Assembly: GCA_019038645.1 (NCBI GenBank)
Contig: JAHOYT010000011.1
Coordinates: 1 to 63,908, forward strand
DNA length: 63,908 nucleotides
Source of the DNA: Bacteroidales bacterium
GTDB lineage: Bacteria; Bacteroidota; Bacteroidia; Bacteroidales; UBA12077
Direction of reading: 5' to 3'
Each line of letters opens with the position of its first letter. Position 1 is the stretch's first letter. Shown here one piece after another: positions 37,439 to 46,330 of this stretch. The notes under the pieces were generated by a model, which saw nothing but the letters and a program-made list of their open reading frames with translations, was not told the DNA's origin and did no database searches. The position numbers were made by a program, and so were the translations under genes.

Positions 37439-38275
37439 ATGAAAATTAGAAGATCAGCTGTAGCCGGCCGATTTTATCCGGCCGATAAGGATTCATTAAT
37501 TGAGCAAATAGAATCCATATGGAAAAAGGAATTATCTGCTGTTAATTTGAAATTGACAGATAATCAAATTATAGGAGGTGTCGTTCCGCATGCTGGATAT
37601 ATGTTTTCAGCTTACCAGGCAGTACATTTTTTTGAGATAATAAAACAGTCTTCGCAAAAGTTCGATACTGTTGTAATTGTTAATCCTAATCATACCGGAA
37701 TAGGAAATGAAATTGCATTTGATTCTAATGATTATTGGGAAACGCCATTAGGACAGGTTTCTCTTGATACAGAATTTGGCGAAAGCCTGGGAATTGATAT
37801 TTCTGATAACGAACAAAAACACGAGCATTCAGGTGAAGTAATGATTCCATTCTTGCAATACTTTTTAGATTATGATTATAAAATTGCTCCAATTGCTTTA
37901 TCAAACCAAACTTATAAAAATGCTAAGTTCCTGGCAGAAAAATTGCACGAGAGCTCTAAGTTGCTGAATAGAAAGATCTTGATCATTGCATCGTCAGATT
38001 TTTCACACTTTCTATCCCCTGAACAAGGTAAAGAAAGAGATGCCTTTGTTCTTGAAAATATAATAACTCTTGATTCTTCTGCAATTGAAAAAGTTGTTCA
38101 TAAGAAAAATATTTCTGTTTGTGGTTATGGACCCATTATGACATTAATTGAATATGCTAAATTAGTATCTTCAGATCCTAAGGTAGATATTTTAAGAATA
38201 GGACACTCAGGCGAGATTATCCCATCAAATGAGGTAGTTAATTATGTTTCTATACTTTTTTCAGATTTAATATAA
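37439..38275 (+). CDS. amrB: AmmeMemoRadiSam-system protein B (MEMO1 family)
   Basis: A 278-residue MEMO1-family protein: AGRFYPAD at the start, GGVVPHAGYMFSAYQAV, NPNHTGIG, and SSDFSHFL. These histidines and neighbouring residues form the metal site of the dioxygenase-like fold. Function is unresolved. Co-transcribed with amrS. Confidence 0.9.
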   Translation: MKIRRSAVAGRFYPADKDSLIEQIESIWKKELSAVNLKLTDNQIIGGVVPHAGYMFSAYQAVHFFEIIKQSSQKFDTVVIVNPNHTGIGNEIAFDSNDYWETPLGQVSLDTEFGESLGIDISDNEQKHEHSGEVMIPFLQYFLDYDYKIAPIALSNQTYKNAKFLAEKLHESSKLLNRKILIIASSDFSHFLSPEQGKERDAFVLENIITLDSSAIEKVVHKKNISVCGYGPIMTLIEYAKLVSSDPKVDILRIGHSGEIIPSNEVVNYVSILFSDLI

Positions 38276-38332
38276 GATTGATTTTATAATTGTTTATGTA
38301 TCTGCTATATTTGAGCTTCAAAATAAATATTA

Positions 38333-38632
38333 ATGTTTGGGAAAATAATATTCTGGCTTGAATCGCATCAGCAAGCATGCTTTTATAAAAAATATTTAGG
38401 TGTCGAATGCCCTGGATGCGGAATGCAACGTGCTTTTATTGAGTTGCTTAAAGGGAATTGGTGGGAAAGTATTATATTATTTCCTGCTTTGTTACCTACT
38501 ATATCTTTAATATCGTATTTAATTTTACATCTTATTTTTAAGTTCAGGAATGGAGCAAATATTTTAAAAATTCTGTTTATTGTTAACACCAGTATGGTAG
38601 TTTTAAGCTATATTTATAAATTATTAACTTAA
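38333..38632 (+). CDS. DUF2752 membrane protein
   Basis: A 99-residue protein with the DUF2752 mark ECPGCGMQRAF (about residues 22-32) and two membrane helices (about 45-65 and 75-96). The cysteines could bind metal or form a disulfide. Function is unknown. It is followed 15 bp later by another small membrane protein, probably the same transcript. Confidence 0.8.
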   Translation: MFGKIIFWLESHQQACFYKKYLGVECPGCGMQRAFIELLKGNWWESIILFPALLPTISLISYLILHLIFKFRNGANILKILFIVNTSMVVLSYIYKLLT

Positions 38633-38647
38633 TAAAACCCAAATTAC

Positions 38648-39013
38648 ATGGAAGATACAACTACTCCAACGATTCAGGAAAATACTCCTAAGAAACAGCA
38701 ATTATTACCAAATTCAACAGCAGTTTTAGTTTTAGGAATTTTATCTATAGCAGTTTGTTGGTGTTATGGATTGTTTGGTATAACAATGGGAATTATCGCC
38801 CTGGTTCTTTCCGGCAAAGCAAAATCTCTTTATAATGAGAATCCTGATATGTACACTCAGGCATCTTATAAAAACATGAGTGCAGGTAGAGTGTGTGCAA
38901 TAATTGGAACTGTATTATCATCAATTTACGTTGCCGTTGTACTTATTTACCTGTTGATTATTGGTGCTGCTATTGGTACTATTTTTACACAATTACCGTG
39001 GGAATCGTTTTAA
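38648..39013 (+). CDS. 'CCC motif' / DUF4190-like membrane protein
   Basis: A 121-residue protein with a polar N-terminus, then two hydrophobic segments (about 26-52 and 78-105). The first includes VCWCYGLFGITMGIIALVLS. Between them is a conserved polar loop, SLYNENPDMYTQASYKNMSAG. This matches small Bacteroidota membrane proteins called 'CCC motif' proteins; here the motif reads CWC. Role unknown. Confidence 0.75.
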   Translation: MEDTTTPTIQENTPKKQQLLPNSTAVLVLGILSIAVCWCYGLFGITMGIIALVLSGKAKSLYNENPDMYTQASYKNMSAGRVCAIIGTVLSSIYVAVVLIYLLIIGAAIGTIFTQLPWESF

Positions 39014-39032
39014 TTTAAATAATAAATATATT

Positions 39033-39067
39033 ATGGATGATATATTAAAACATATCATCCATTTTTT
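39033..39067 (+). terminator. Terminator
   Basis: The ATGGATGATAT / ATATCATCCAT stem (39033-39043 with 39052-39062) has a T run. It ends the DUF2752 unit. Confidence 0.8.
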
Positions 39068-39098
39068 GTTTTCGGATTGAAACATATAAAGCCAATTC

Positions 39099-40145
39099 AT
39101 GGAATTAGGTAAACACATAGAGTCATTTATTAAACTTGGTGAGTTTTTAAGGAGTTTCTCCGGCGAAAATACTGAATCAGTATTCAATAATCGATTTGAA
39201 GATATTGTTCGCAATGATCATATTCAAAATCCATGGTTTATTGAAAATAATGTCAGACAAGCGATTAATGCAATTGGAGAATCCTTACAGCCTGAAAAAC
39301 TGGAATTGTGGATTAATAAATACGATAAGCTTCAAAGCCAGAATAAATTACCGAAAACTATAGGGCTTGTTACAGCCGGAAATATACCTCTTGTTGGTTT
39401 TCATGATTTTATAACTGTGTTAATATCAGGAAATAAATACCTGGGGAAATTATCATCTAAAGACAATCGCTTACTCAAATTTATTTCGGAATATTTAATT
39501 GATCTGGACAGTGATTATCGTGATTTAATTGAATTTACAGGTGATAAATTAGAAAACTTTGATGCAGTAATTGCTACAGGAAGTAATAATACGGCCCGGT
39601 ATTTTGAATACTATTTTGGTAAATATCCTAACATTATCAGAAAAAACAGAAATTCAGTTGCTGTTTTAACGGGAAATGAAACTAAAAATGAGATAGAATT
39701 ACTTGCCGATGATATTTTTAGTTATTTTGGTTTAGGTTGTCGCAGTGTATCAAAATTGCTTATTCCTGAAAATTATTGCTTTGATGACTTTTTTGAAAAT
39801 CTGCAGAAGTATGAATTCGTATATCAGCATAATAAGTATGCAAATAATTACGATTATAATAAATCAATTTATTTAATGAATCAGGTTCAACATCTTGATA
39901 ATGGTTTTGTGATTTTAAAGGAAGATCAAAATTTATCATCCCCAATTGGTGTTTTATTCTTTCAATACTATAGTAATATTGATAAAGTGGCTGAATTTCT
40001 TGAATTGAATAAAGATCAGATTCAATGTGTGGTTAGTAAGCCCGGAATTATTAAAGATTCTGTTCCTTTTGGAAAAGCTCAGAGTCCTGAGTTATGGGAT
40101 TATGCCGATAATGTTGATACAATGAACTTTTTGTTGGATTTGTAA
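39099..40145 (+). CDS. Acyl-CoA reductase, LuxC-like
   Basis: A 348-residue protein of the LuxC-type acyl-CoA reductase family. It shows TIGLVTAGNIPLVGFHDF (nucleotide-binding region), FDAVIATGSNNTARYFEYYF, and the catalytic-Cys region YFGLGCRSVSKLLIP. It reduces a fatty acyl-CoA or acyl thioester to the aldehyde with NADPH. It is the first gene of a four-gene run to 42509 with gaps of 1-9 bp. Confidence 0.85.
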   Translation: MELGKHIESFIKLGEFLRSFSGENTESVFNNRFEDIVRNDHIQNPWFIENNVRQAINAIGESLQPEKLELWINKYDKLQSQNKLPKTIGLVTAGNIPLVGFHDFITVLISGNKYLGKLSSKDNRLLKFISEYLIDLDSDYRDLIEFTGDKLENFDAVIATGSNNTARYFEYYFGKYPNIIRKNRNSVAVLTGNETKNEIELLADDIFSYFGLGCRSVSKLLIPENYCFDDFFENLQKYEFVYQHNKYANNYDYNKSIYLMNQVQHLDNGFVILKEDQNLSSPIGVLFFQYYSNIDKVAEFLELNKDQIQCVVSKPGIIKDSVPFGKAQSPELWDYADNVDTMNFLLDL

Positions 40146-40154
40146 AATTTGAGA

Positions 40155-41051
40155 ATGAAAACTCTTATCGTAATATTAGGTCCGACAGGGATAGGCAAAA
40201 CAGATTTAAGCATAGATATTGCGAAGGAATTTGGCACTGAGATTATTTCTTCGGATTCCCGACAGATTTACAGAGAATTAAAAATAGGTACGGCAGTTCC
40301 TTCAGATAATCAATTAAGCAAAGTAAAGCATCATTTAATAGGCCATAAATCGGTTTATGATTATTACAATGCAAGTATTTTTGAAACTGAAGTCCTCGAA
40401 TTACTCGCGAAATTATTTTTAAATCATGATCAGCATATTATGACTGGTGGTTCAGGAATGTATATAAATGCAGTTTGCGATGGAATAGACGAACTACCCA
40501 CAATAGATATGGAAATCAGAAATGATTTAATTGAAAAATACGAGAAGGAAGGGATAGATAGTCTTCGTTTATATTTAAAAATGATAGATCCGGAATCATA
40601 TAAAAAGATTGATTTAAAAAATGCAAAAAGAATTCTTAAAGCTTTAGAAGTGTCATTACAGACAGGTAAACCTTATTCTTCTTTTTTAATGGGAAATAAA
40701 AAAGAACGTGATTTTAATATAATTAAGATTGGATTGAAAAGAGACAGACCAGAGCTTTATGAGAGAATAAATTTAAGAGTTGATCAGATGATAAATGATG
40801 GTTTGGTCGATGAAGCTGAAAGATATTACAAAGACAGGGATTTAAATTCTCTTAATACTGTCGGATATAAAGAATTATTCGATTACTTTGACAATACTAT
40901 TACACAGGAAAAGGCCATTGAATTAATTAAAAGAAATTCACGGCATTATGCTAAAAGGCAAATTTCGTGGTTTGCACGGGATAAGGATATAAAATGGTTT
41001 AATCCGGATAATTACAAAGAAATTACAGATTTTATAAGATCAGAAGTTTAA
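40155..41051 (+). CDS. miaA: tRNA dimethylallyltransferase
   Basis: A 298-residue protein from the ATG at 40155 (a TTG two codons earlier is less likely). P-loop GPTGIGKTDL, ISSDSRQIY and the C-terminal RHYAKRQISWFA are diagnostic. It adds the isopentenyl group to A37 of tRNAs reading UNN codons. Confidence 0.96.
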   Translation: MKTLIVILGPTGIGKTDLSIDIAKEFGTEIISSDSRQIYRELKIGTAVPSDNQLSKVKHHLIGHKSVYDYYNASIFETEVLELLAKLFLNHDQHIMTGGSGMYINAVCDGIDELPTIDMEIRNDLIEKYEKEGIDSLRLYLKMIDPESYKKIDLKNAKRILKALEVSLQTGKPYSSFLMGNKKERDFNIIKIGLKRDRPELYERINLRVDQMINDGLVDEAERYYKDRDLNSLNTVGYKELFDYFDNTITQEKAIELIKRNSRHYAKRQISWFARDKDIKWFNPDNYKEITDFIRSEV

Positions 41052-41052
41052 A

Positions 41053-41514
41053 ATGGATAAAAACATTAACAGATATATTATCAGGGTTTACGCAATAATA
41101 TTAAATGCAGATAAAGAAGTTTTGATTAGTGATGAATTTCAAATGAATATGAAAATGACAAAATTTCCCGGTGGAGGAATGCATTTTGGTGAAGGTCCGG
41201 TTGATTGCCTTAAAAGGGAAGCTGTTGAGGAGTTTGGTCAGGAAATAAAAATACTGGAACATTTTTATACGACTGATTTTTTCCAGCAGGCTCAGTTTTA
41301 CAATGATGCTCAGTTGTTAAGTATATATTATTTAGCTGAATTTACAAGTCCTGTTAAATTTAAAATATCTGGCAAACCCTTTGATTTTAAGCATGAAGAA
41401 AACGGAGCACAGTCTTTTCGTTGGATTAAACTTGAAAATACCCATGAAAATGAATTAACTTTTCCCATTGATAAAAATGTTATTGCTCTTTTAAAAGATA
41501 AATATCTAAGATAG
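41053..41514 (+). CDS. NUDIX hydrolase
   Basis: A 153-residue protein with a full Nudix box (GGGMHFGEG then REAVEEFGQE; about residues 37-61). It hydrolyses a nucleoside diphosphate linked to another moiety; the substrate is not predictable. It has a 1-bp gap from miaA and a 2-bp gap to the glycosyltransferase. Confidence 0.9.
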   Translation: MDKNINRYIIRVYAIILNADKEVLISDEFQMNMKMTKFPGGGMHFGEGPVDCLKREAVEEFGQEIKILEHFYTTDFFQQAQFYNDAQLLSIYYLAEFTSPVKFKISGKPFDFKHEENGAQSFRWIKLENTHENELTFPIDKNVIALLKDKYLR

Positions 41515-41516
41515 AC

Positions 41517-42509
41517 ATGATTAAGTTTAGTGTAATTGTTCCTGTATATAACAGACCTGATGAATTAAAAGAATTATTGGAAAGTTTAAATAAACAAACC
41601 TTTCAGAACTTTGAAGTTATTATTGTTGAGGATGGATCGACTTTAAAAAGTGATACTATAGTTCAGCAATTTGAAAAAGATCTTGACATAAAATACTTTT
41701 TTAAATCAAATTCAGGACCTGGTCAGTCAAGGAATTATGGGTCAGAACGTGCACAGGGCGATTATCATGTTTTTTTCGATAGTGATTGTATTATCCCTGA
41801 CCGATATTTTGAAATTGTAAATAAGCGTTTATCCGAAAAGCCTGTTGATGCTTATGGTGGCCCTGATATGGCGCATCCTGATTTTTCTGCTGTTCAGAAA
41901 TCAATTAACTATTCAATGACATCATTTTTTACTACAGGCGGAATTCGTGGAGGCATGAAAAATGAAAAGAAGTTTCATCCCAGAAGTTTTAATATGGGAT
42001 TTTCAAAAAAAGTTTATGAAAATACTAAAGGATTCTCAAAAATGCGTTTTGGTGAAGATGTAGATATGAGTTTGCGAATTATTGAAAATGGTTTTACAAC
42101 AACTTTAATTAAGGAAGCTGCAGTTTATCATAAAAGAAGAGTTGATTATAAAAAATTCTTTAAACAGGTTTTTAATTCTGGAATTGCACGAATTAATTTA
42201 TTCAAACGACATCCAAAATCACTAAAATTGGTGCATTTTTTACCGACAGGTTTTACTTTAGGATTGTTTTTATTGTTGGCTCTATGTGTATTAAGTATTT
42301 ATTTTTTAATTCCAATCGGGTTTTTTATTGTAGTAATCTTTTTTGATTCACTTCGCTTAAACAAGAATTTTAAAGTGGCATTTTTATCCGTTATTTCAAG
42401 CTTTATTCAATTGCTTGCATACGGATTTGGCTTTATTAAATCGTTTTTTAAAAGAATTATCCTGAGGCAGGATGAATTTCATGCCTACAGGAAAAACTTC
42501 TATAAATAA
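41517..42509 (+). CDS. Family 2 glycosyltransferase, membrane-linked
   Basis: A 330-residue GT-A enzyme: SVIVPVYNRPDELKELLESL start, metal-binding DXD in FFDSDC (about residue 86), and acceptor-site GEDVDMSLRI. The C-terminal 85 residues carry two to three membrane helices. It transfers a sugar, probably to a lipid or surface polysaccharide. It is last in the miaA operon. Confidence 0.9.
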   Translation: MIKFSVIVPVYNRPDELKELLESLNKQTFQNFEVIIVEDGSTLKSDTIVQQFEKDLDIKYFFKSNSGPGQSRNYGSERAQGDYHVFFDSDCIIPDRYFEIVNKRLSEKPVDAYGGPDMAHPDFSAVQKSINYSMTSFFTTGGIRGGMKNEKKFHPRSFNMGFSKKVYENTKGFSKMRFGEDVDMSLRIIENGFTTTLIKEAAVYHKRRVDYKKFFKQVFNSGIARINLFKRHPKSLKLVHFLPTGFTLGLFLLLALCVLSIYFLIPIGFFIVVIFFDSLRLNKNFKVAFLSVISSFIQLLAYGFGFIKSFFKRIILRQDEFHAYRKNFYK

Positions 42510-42524
42510 GACTTGTATTTTGTA

Positions 42525-42556
42525 GTCATTCCGCACTTGTTGCGGAATCTATGAAG
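42525..42556. repeat. Dispersed palindromic repeat
   Basis: It starts GTCATTCCGCA; the perfect hairpin ATTCCGCA / TGCGGAAT lies between convergent genes, so it may also end transcription. Confidence 0.55.
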
Positions 42557-42590
42557 TGAAACGGTTAATTATAAGTAAATTACTGTTGTT

Positions 42591-43535
42591 TTAAATCTTA
42601 TCTTCAATTTCATAATTATTTCTGTCACTTGAACTTCTTGATACCAGTTCTCCTAGAAATCCGATAAGAAATAATTGTGTACCAATAATCATTGCGGTTA
42701 ATGATATGTAAAAATAAGGGCTTGATGTTACTAATGGAGCTCTTATTCCTTTCCACATAGAAATTAGTTTTTCGGCACCTAACCAGCCTGCAGCAATTAA
42801 TCCGGCAAAAAACATTAACGTTCCTAAAGTCCCGAAAAATTGCATAGGTTTTTTCCCAAATCTGGAAATAAATGAAATTGTTAATAGGTCAAACATTCCA
42901 CGAGCTCTGCCAAAACCAAATTTAGAAACCCCGAATTTTCTTGCCTGATGCTGAACCACTTTTTCGCCAATTTTCTTAAATCCGGCAGCTTTGGCTAAAA
43001 CCGGCATGTAACGGTGCATATCGCCATAAACTTCAATGCTTTTAACAACTTCGTGACTATACGCTTTTAGTCCACAATTAAAATCATGTAGTTTAATCCC
43101 GGTAACAATCCGGACTAAACGATTGTAAATTTTACTAGGGAATCGTTTTGAAAACGGATCGTGTCTTTTTTTCTTCCATCCGGAAACAAGATCGTAACCA
43201 TCTTTCATTATCATACGATATAGTTCAGGTATTTCTTCAGGACTATCCTGTAAATCTGCATCAATTGTAACTATTACATCACCCTGTGCTTCCCTAAATC
43301 CTGTATGTAGTGCGGCAGATTTTCCGTAATTCCTTCGAAATTTAACAGCCTTAATAAACGGGTACTCAACCTTTAAGTTGTTTACAACTTTCCACGAATT
43401 ATCCTTACTTCCATCATCAACCAATACAACTTCAAAGGTAAAGTTGTTTTTATCCAGAACCTGTTTTATCCACTTTAAAAGTTCAGATAATGATTCTTCT
43501 TCATTAAATAAGGGTACTACAATTGATAAATCCAT
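42591..43535 (-). CDS. Family 2 glycosyltransferase, polyprenyl-phosphate type
   Basis: A 314-residue protein resembling DPM1/GtrB/ArnC: LSIVVPLFNEEESL start, DADLQDSPEE (metal site), CGLKAYSHEV and two C-terminal helices (about 230-252 and 272-294). It probably loads a sugar onto undecaprenyl phosphate. Separate unit, convergent with the preceding operon. Confidence 0.9.
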   Translation of the reverse strand: MDLSIVVPLFNEEESLSELLKWIKQVLDKNNFTFEVVLVDDGSKDNSWKVVNNLKVEYPFIKAVKFRRNYGKSAALHTGFREAQGDVIVTIDADLQDSPEEIPELYRMIMKDGYDLVSGWKKKRHDPFSKRFPSKIYNRLVRIVTGIKLHDFNCGLKAYSHEVVKSIEVYGDMHRYMPVLAKAAGFKKIGEKVVQHQARKFGVSKFGFGRARGMFDLLTISFISRFGKKPMQFFGTLGTLMFFAGLIAAGWLGAEKLISMWKGIRAPLVTSSPYFYISLTAMIIGTQLFLIGFLGELVSRSSSDRNNYEIEDKI

Positions 43536-43609
43536 TTTTAAATTATTAAAAGCTTGTCAAAAATACTGTAATTATTTTCAACAAGCTTAATATATCAACT
43601 TATATCAAT

Positions 43610-44152
43610 TTATTCTTCAATATCCTGCATTGCTTCCTGGTATGGATCTCCTTCTTTTTTAAGAAAAGCAGATGTTATCAGAGATAAAATGAATCCTAAA
43701 ATTGATGTTCCGATAAATCCTGATATCGACATTACAACCGGAGACATAAATTTTTTAGAAAAAGACTGTGCCATTTCAACCTGATCATCAGACATCCCTT
43801 TTTTTAACATTTCTTCTTCACTTATAGCGAGTATTTTGTCAATTATGTCAGGGTCAATTACCGTAACAAACAAATAAGTATAAATTGCGCTAAGAACAGC
43901 AGCGACAATAACTATCATAGTTCCAAAGCCTAATGCCTGACCATATGTAATAAAGCCATTCATATTATTATCACGATATGATTTAGTCCAAAATATCAGA
44001 CCCGCAAGAATAATAATATAAGAAACATAACCCAATGATTTATTCAGATTTAAATCGAAAATATATAAAAGCACTGAGTATATTATAAGAGCAAGTCCCA
44101 GCATTAGCCCATTGGTAAGAATTGCTTTCCGGAATGATGATTTTTTTTCCAT
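43610..44152 (-). CDS. DUF4199 membrane protein
   Basis: A 180-residue protein with four hydrophobic segments (about 13-32, 37-52, 70-95, 134-160) and the DUF4199 hallmark FITYGQALGFG. Widespread in Bacteroidota; function unknown. It is 74 bp from the glycosyltransferase gene on the same strand. Confidence 0.85.
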   Translation of the reverse strand: MEKKSSFRKAILTNGLMLGLALIIYSVLLYIFDLNLNKSLGYVSYIIILAGLIFWTKSYRDNNMNGFITYGQALGFGTMIVIVAAVLSAIYTYLFVTVIDPDIIDKILAISEEEMLKKGMSDDQVEMAQSFSKKFMSPVVMSISGFIGTSILGFILSLITSAFLKKEGDPYQEAMQDIEE

Positions 44153-44220
44153 GTTTCTTTAGAGTTTAGTTTTTATGTAAACAAATATATCAGTTTTTAC
44201 ATAAATAAAGATTCAATTAT

Positions 44221-44250
44221 TTGAAAATATTTAGGAAATTGTTACTTTTG
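44221..44250 (+). promoter_or_regulatory. SRP RNA promoter (TTG-N19-TACTTTTG)
   Basis: A near-ideal Bacteroidota promoter: TTG at 44221-44223, 19-base spacer, TACTTTTG at 44243-44250, with the RNA starting about 7 bases later. Confidence 0.75.
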
Positions 44251-44256
44251 TGCCCC

Positions 44257-44353
44257 GGGCAAGTCTTATACGACCAGCTCCTGTTGAATCCCCCCAGGAC
44301 CGGAAGGTAGCAAGGGTAGACGGTTGTAGCGGTGCGATGTAAGTAGCTTGCCC
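44257..44353 (+). ncRNA. ffs: Signal recognition particle RNA (small bacterial type)
   Basis: A single hairpin of about 97 nt. The ends GGGCAAG and CTTGCCC pair. The conserved Ffh-binding apex reads CCAGGACCGGAAGGTAGCAAGG, quoted here in parts: CCAGGACCGGAAGG then TAGCAAGG, including the GGAA tetraloop. It is followed by a T run (terminator). It forms the SRP with Ffh for membrane-protein targeting. Confidence 0.95.
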
Positions 44354-44520
44354 GCTTTTTTTACTTTCCGTAATTCTTTTATTTTATTCTGAAGTTTTTT
44401 TCTTTTTTTGTTCGTAATCAACATAAATATTAGGTTTAGGTGCTGTAAATCAACAATGTTTTTATGTTTAAACTTGTGTTTTAAATACCGTTTTTGTATT
44501 TTGGTGTAAATTTTTAATGC

Positions 44521-44946
44521 ATGAGCTACAAGGTGATATTAACGGAAACTGAAGAAACTGAACTAAGGAAGATTGTGCGTGAGAACCAAAACAGGAAGAA
44601 TGTCCTTAAACGTGCTTATTGCATATTGCTTAAAAACGAAGGTCAAAAGAACATTAATATAACACAGTTGTTAGGTATTCATGAAGATACAATAGCTGAC
44701 TGGACAAAAATATTTTTAAAAAAAGGAATTAGTGGTTTACTTCAATTTAAATACTCTGAACGAAGAAAATCAAAGTTGCATCCGTACAAAAGCAGAATAA
44801 AGAGGATGGCATCGGCTAAAAGCATTAAAACAATTGAGCAATTACAGAAAAAAGTAAACAGAGAACTTAATATTGATATTGAATATAGCTGGTTTTACAG
44901 ATATTGTAGAAAATATGGGGTTTACACAATATTAAAGGATAAATAA
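44521..44946 (+). CDS. IS630-type helix-turn-helix protein (stand-alone)
   Basis: A 141-residue protein that matches only the N-terminal DNA-binding part of IS630/Tc1-type transposases: a first HTH at about residues 30-75 (ITQLLGIHEDTIADWTKIFLKKG) and a second near residues 85-130. No DDE catalytic domain follows, and there is no second half downstream. It lies one base before the SLOG-fold gene, so it may be a transcription regulator made from transposase DNA-binding parts rather than a broken IS. Confidence 0.65.
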   Translation: MSYKVILTETEETELRKIVRENQNRKNVLKRAYCILLKNEGQKNINITQLLGIHEDTIADWTKIFLKKGISGLLQFKYSERRKSKLHPYKSRIKRMASAKSIKTIEQLQKKVNRELNIDIEYSWFYRYCRKYGVYTILKDK

Positions 44947-44947
44947 A

Positions 44948-45409
44948 ATGAAAAAACCCAAAATAATATCAGGAGGACAAACAGGAGTTGATCAGGGAGC
45001 ATTGGATTTTGCACTCGATAATAACTTTGAGTGTGGAGGATATTGCCCAAAAGGTAGATTAAGTGAAAAGGGAACGATTCCTTTTAAATACCCATTAATA
45101 GAATTAGAAAGCGAGAATTATGAAGACAGAACCAGAAAAAATGTTTTAGAATCTGATGGTACATTGGTAATTAAGGATGAAAAAGAATTGAATGAGGGAA
45201 CGGAAGAAACAATAAGATTTTGCAATCAATTTTCAAAACCCTTTTTAATAGTAAATGATGATTCAACCATAAATGCCGGATATAAATTCAGAAGGTGGTT
45301 AGTAGAAAACAAAATCGGGGTTTTAAATGTAGCAGGAAACAGGCAAAGTGACAATCTCCATATTCGTGGGAAAGCATATCTTTTACTGATAAAATTGTTT
45401 GATGTATAA
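44948..45409 (+). CDS. SLOG-fold protein ('putative molybdenum carrier', cpYpsA-like)
   Basis: A 153-residue Rossmann-type protein. The start KIISGGQTGVDQGALDFA matches PF12694 and the wider YpsA/LOG (SLOG) superfamily, which binds nucleotides or their derivatives. GYCPKGRLSEKG and NVAGNRQSD are further family marks. The molybdenum label comes from an older observation; SLOG proteins more generally are linked to nucleotide signalling or processing. It is coupled to the HTH gene (1-bp gap). The function is unknown. Confidence 0.8.
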   Translation: MKKPKIISGGQTGVDQGALDFALDNNFECGGYCPKGRLSEKGTIPFKYPLIELESENYEDRTRKNVLESDGTLVIKDEKELNEGTEETIRFCNQFSKPFLIVNDDSTINAGYKFRRWLVENKIGVLNVAGNRQSDNLHIRGKAYLLLIKLFDV

Positions 45410-45512
45410 TCTCACCATTTATTTTTAATCTGTTATTATATAAAATTTTTATAGTCGAAAAAATGCTTTATTTTCGCATCGGATTTTGATTATTAATTAA
45501 ATATAATATACT

Positions 45513-46169
45513 ATGAAATTTTTTATTGACACGGCAAATATAGATCAGATCAAAGAAGCACAGGATTTAGGCGTTTTGGATGGTGTAACAACAAACCCGT
45601 CTTTAATGGCTAAAGAAGGCATAAGTGGAGAAGAAAATATTATAAATCATTATAAGAAAATTTGTGAAATTGTAGATGGGGATGTAAGTGCTGAAGTAAT
45701 ATCAACAGATTTTGAAGGAATGATTAAGGAGGGTGAAAAACTTGCTGCATTGCACCCACAGATAGTTGTTAAAATTCCAATGATAAAAGAAGGAATAAAA
45801 GCTATAAAATACTTAACAGAAAAGGGAATTAAAACGAACTGTACTTTGGTTTTTTCTGTTGGTCAGGCGCTACTAGCTGCTAAGGCCGGAGCAACTTATG
45901 TTTCACCTTTTATTGGTAGATTGGATGATGTTTCTACAGATGGCGTTGAGCTTATAGCTCAGATAGTTGAAATGAATAGTTACTACGGATTTGAAACACA
46001 GGTTCTTGCTGCTTCTATTCGTCATACAATGCATATTATTCAGTGTATGGAAGTGGGAGCCGATGTTGCTACCTGTCCGCTAAGTGCAATATTAGGTCTT
46101 GCAAATCACCCTTTAACAGATATTGGTCTGGAAAAGTTTCTTGCTGATTACAAAAAAGTTAACGGATAA
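45513..46169 (+). CDS. fsa: Fructose-6-phosphate aldolase / short transaldolase
   Basis: A 218-residue TIM-barrel protein: [36 protein letters not shown] with the Schiff-base Lys, and GVKTNCT-like KTNCTLVFS. Enzymes of this size are either fructose-6-phosphate aldolase or transaldolase; sequence alone does not settle which. With rpe it would serve the non-oxidative pentose phosphate pathway. Confidence 0.92.
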   Translation: MKFFIDTANIDQIKEAQDLGVLDGVTTNPSLMAKEGISGEENIINHYKKICEIVDGDVSAEVISTDFEGMIKEGEKLAALHPQIVVKIPMIKEGIKAIKYLTEKGIKTNCTLVFSVGQALLAAKAGATYVSPFIGRLDDVSTDGVELIAQIVEMNSYYGFETQVLAASIRHTMHIIQCMEVGADVATCPLSAILGLANHPLTDIGLEKFLADYKKVNG

Positions 46170-46187
46170 ATAACAAGTTAAAAGTAT

Positions 46188-46246
46188 AAAAAAAGGGTTG
46201 CCTCCCAATCCCGATAGCTATCGGGACGGGATGACAACCTTTTTTA
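46188..46246. terminator. Repeat-derived terminator
   Basis: Outer A7GGGTTG / CAACCT6 arms enclose the perfect palindrome CCCGATAGCTATCGGG (46210-46225). It is a dispersed-repeat relative that also forms a strong terminator. Confidence 0.7.
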
Positions 46247-46330
46247 TTTGTACATGTTTTTAGCACAGATCAGGATAAACTTAATAATAGTTTATTACAT
46301 TTGCACCCGTTACTGAATTAGTATTTTATT

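Noticed and set aside
44521-44946. Full IS630 insertion sequence
   Set aside because: No DDE catalytic domain or terminal inverted repeats are visible; the next gene follows directly in a coupled arrangement.
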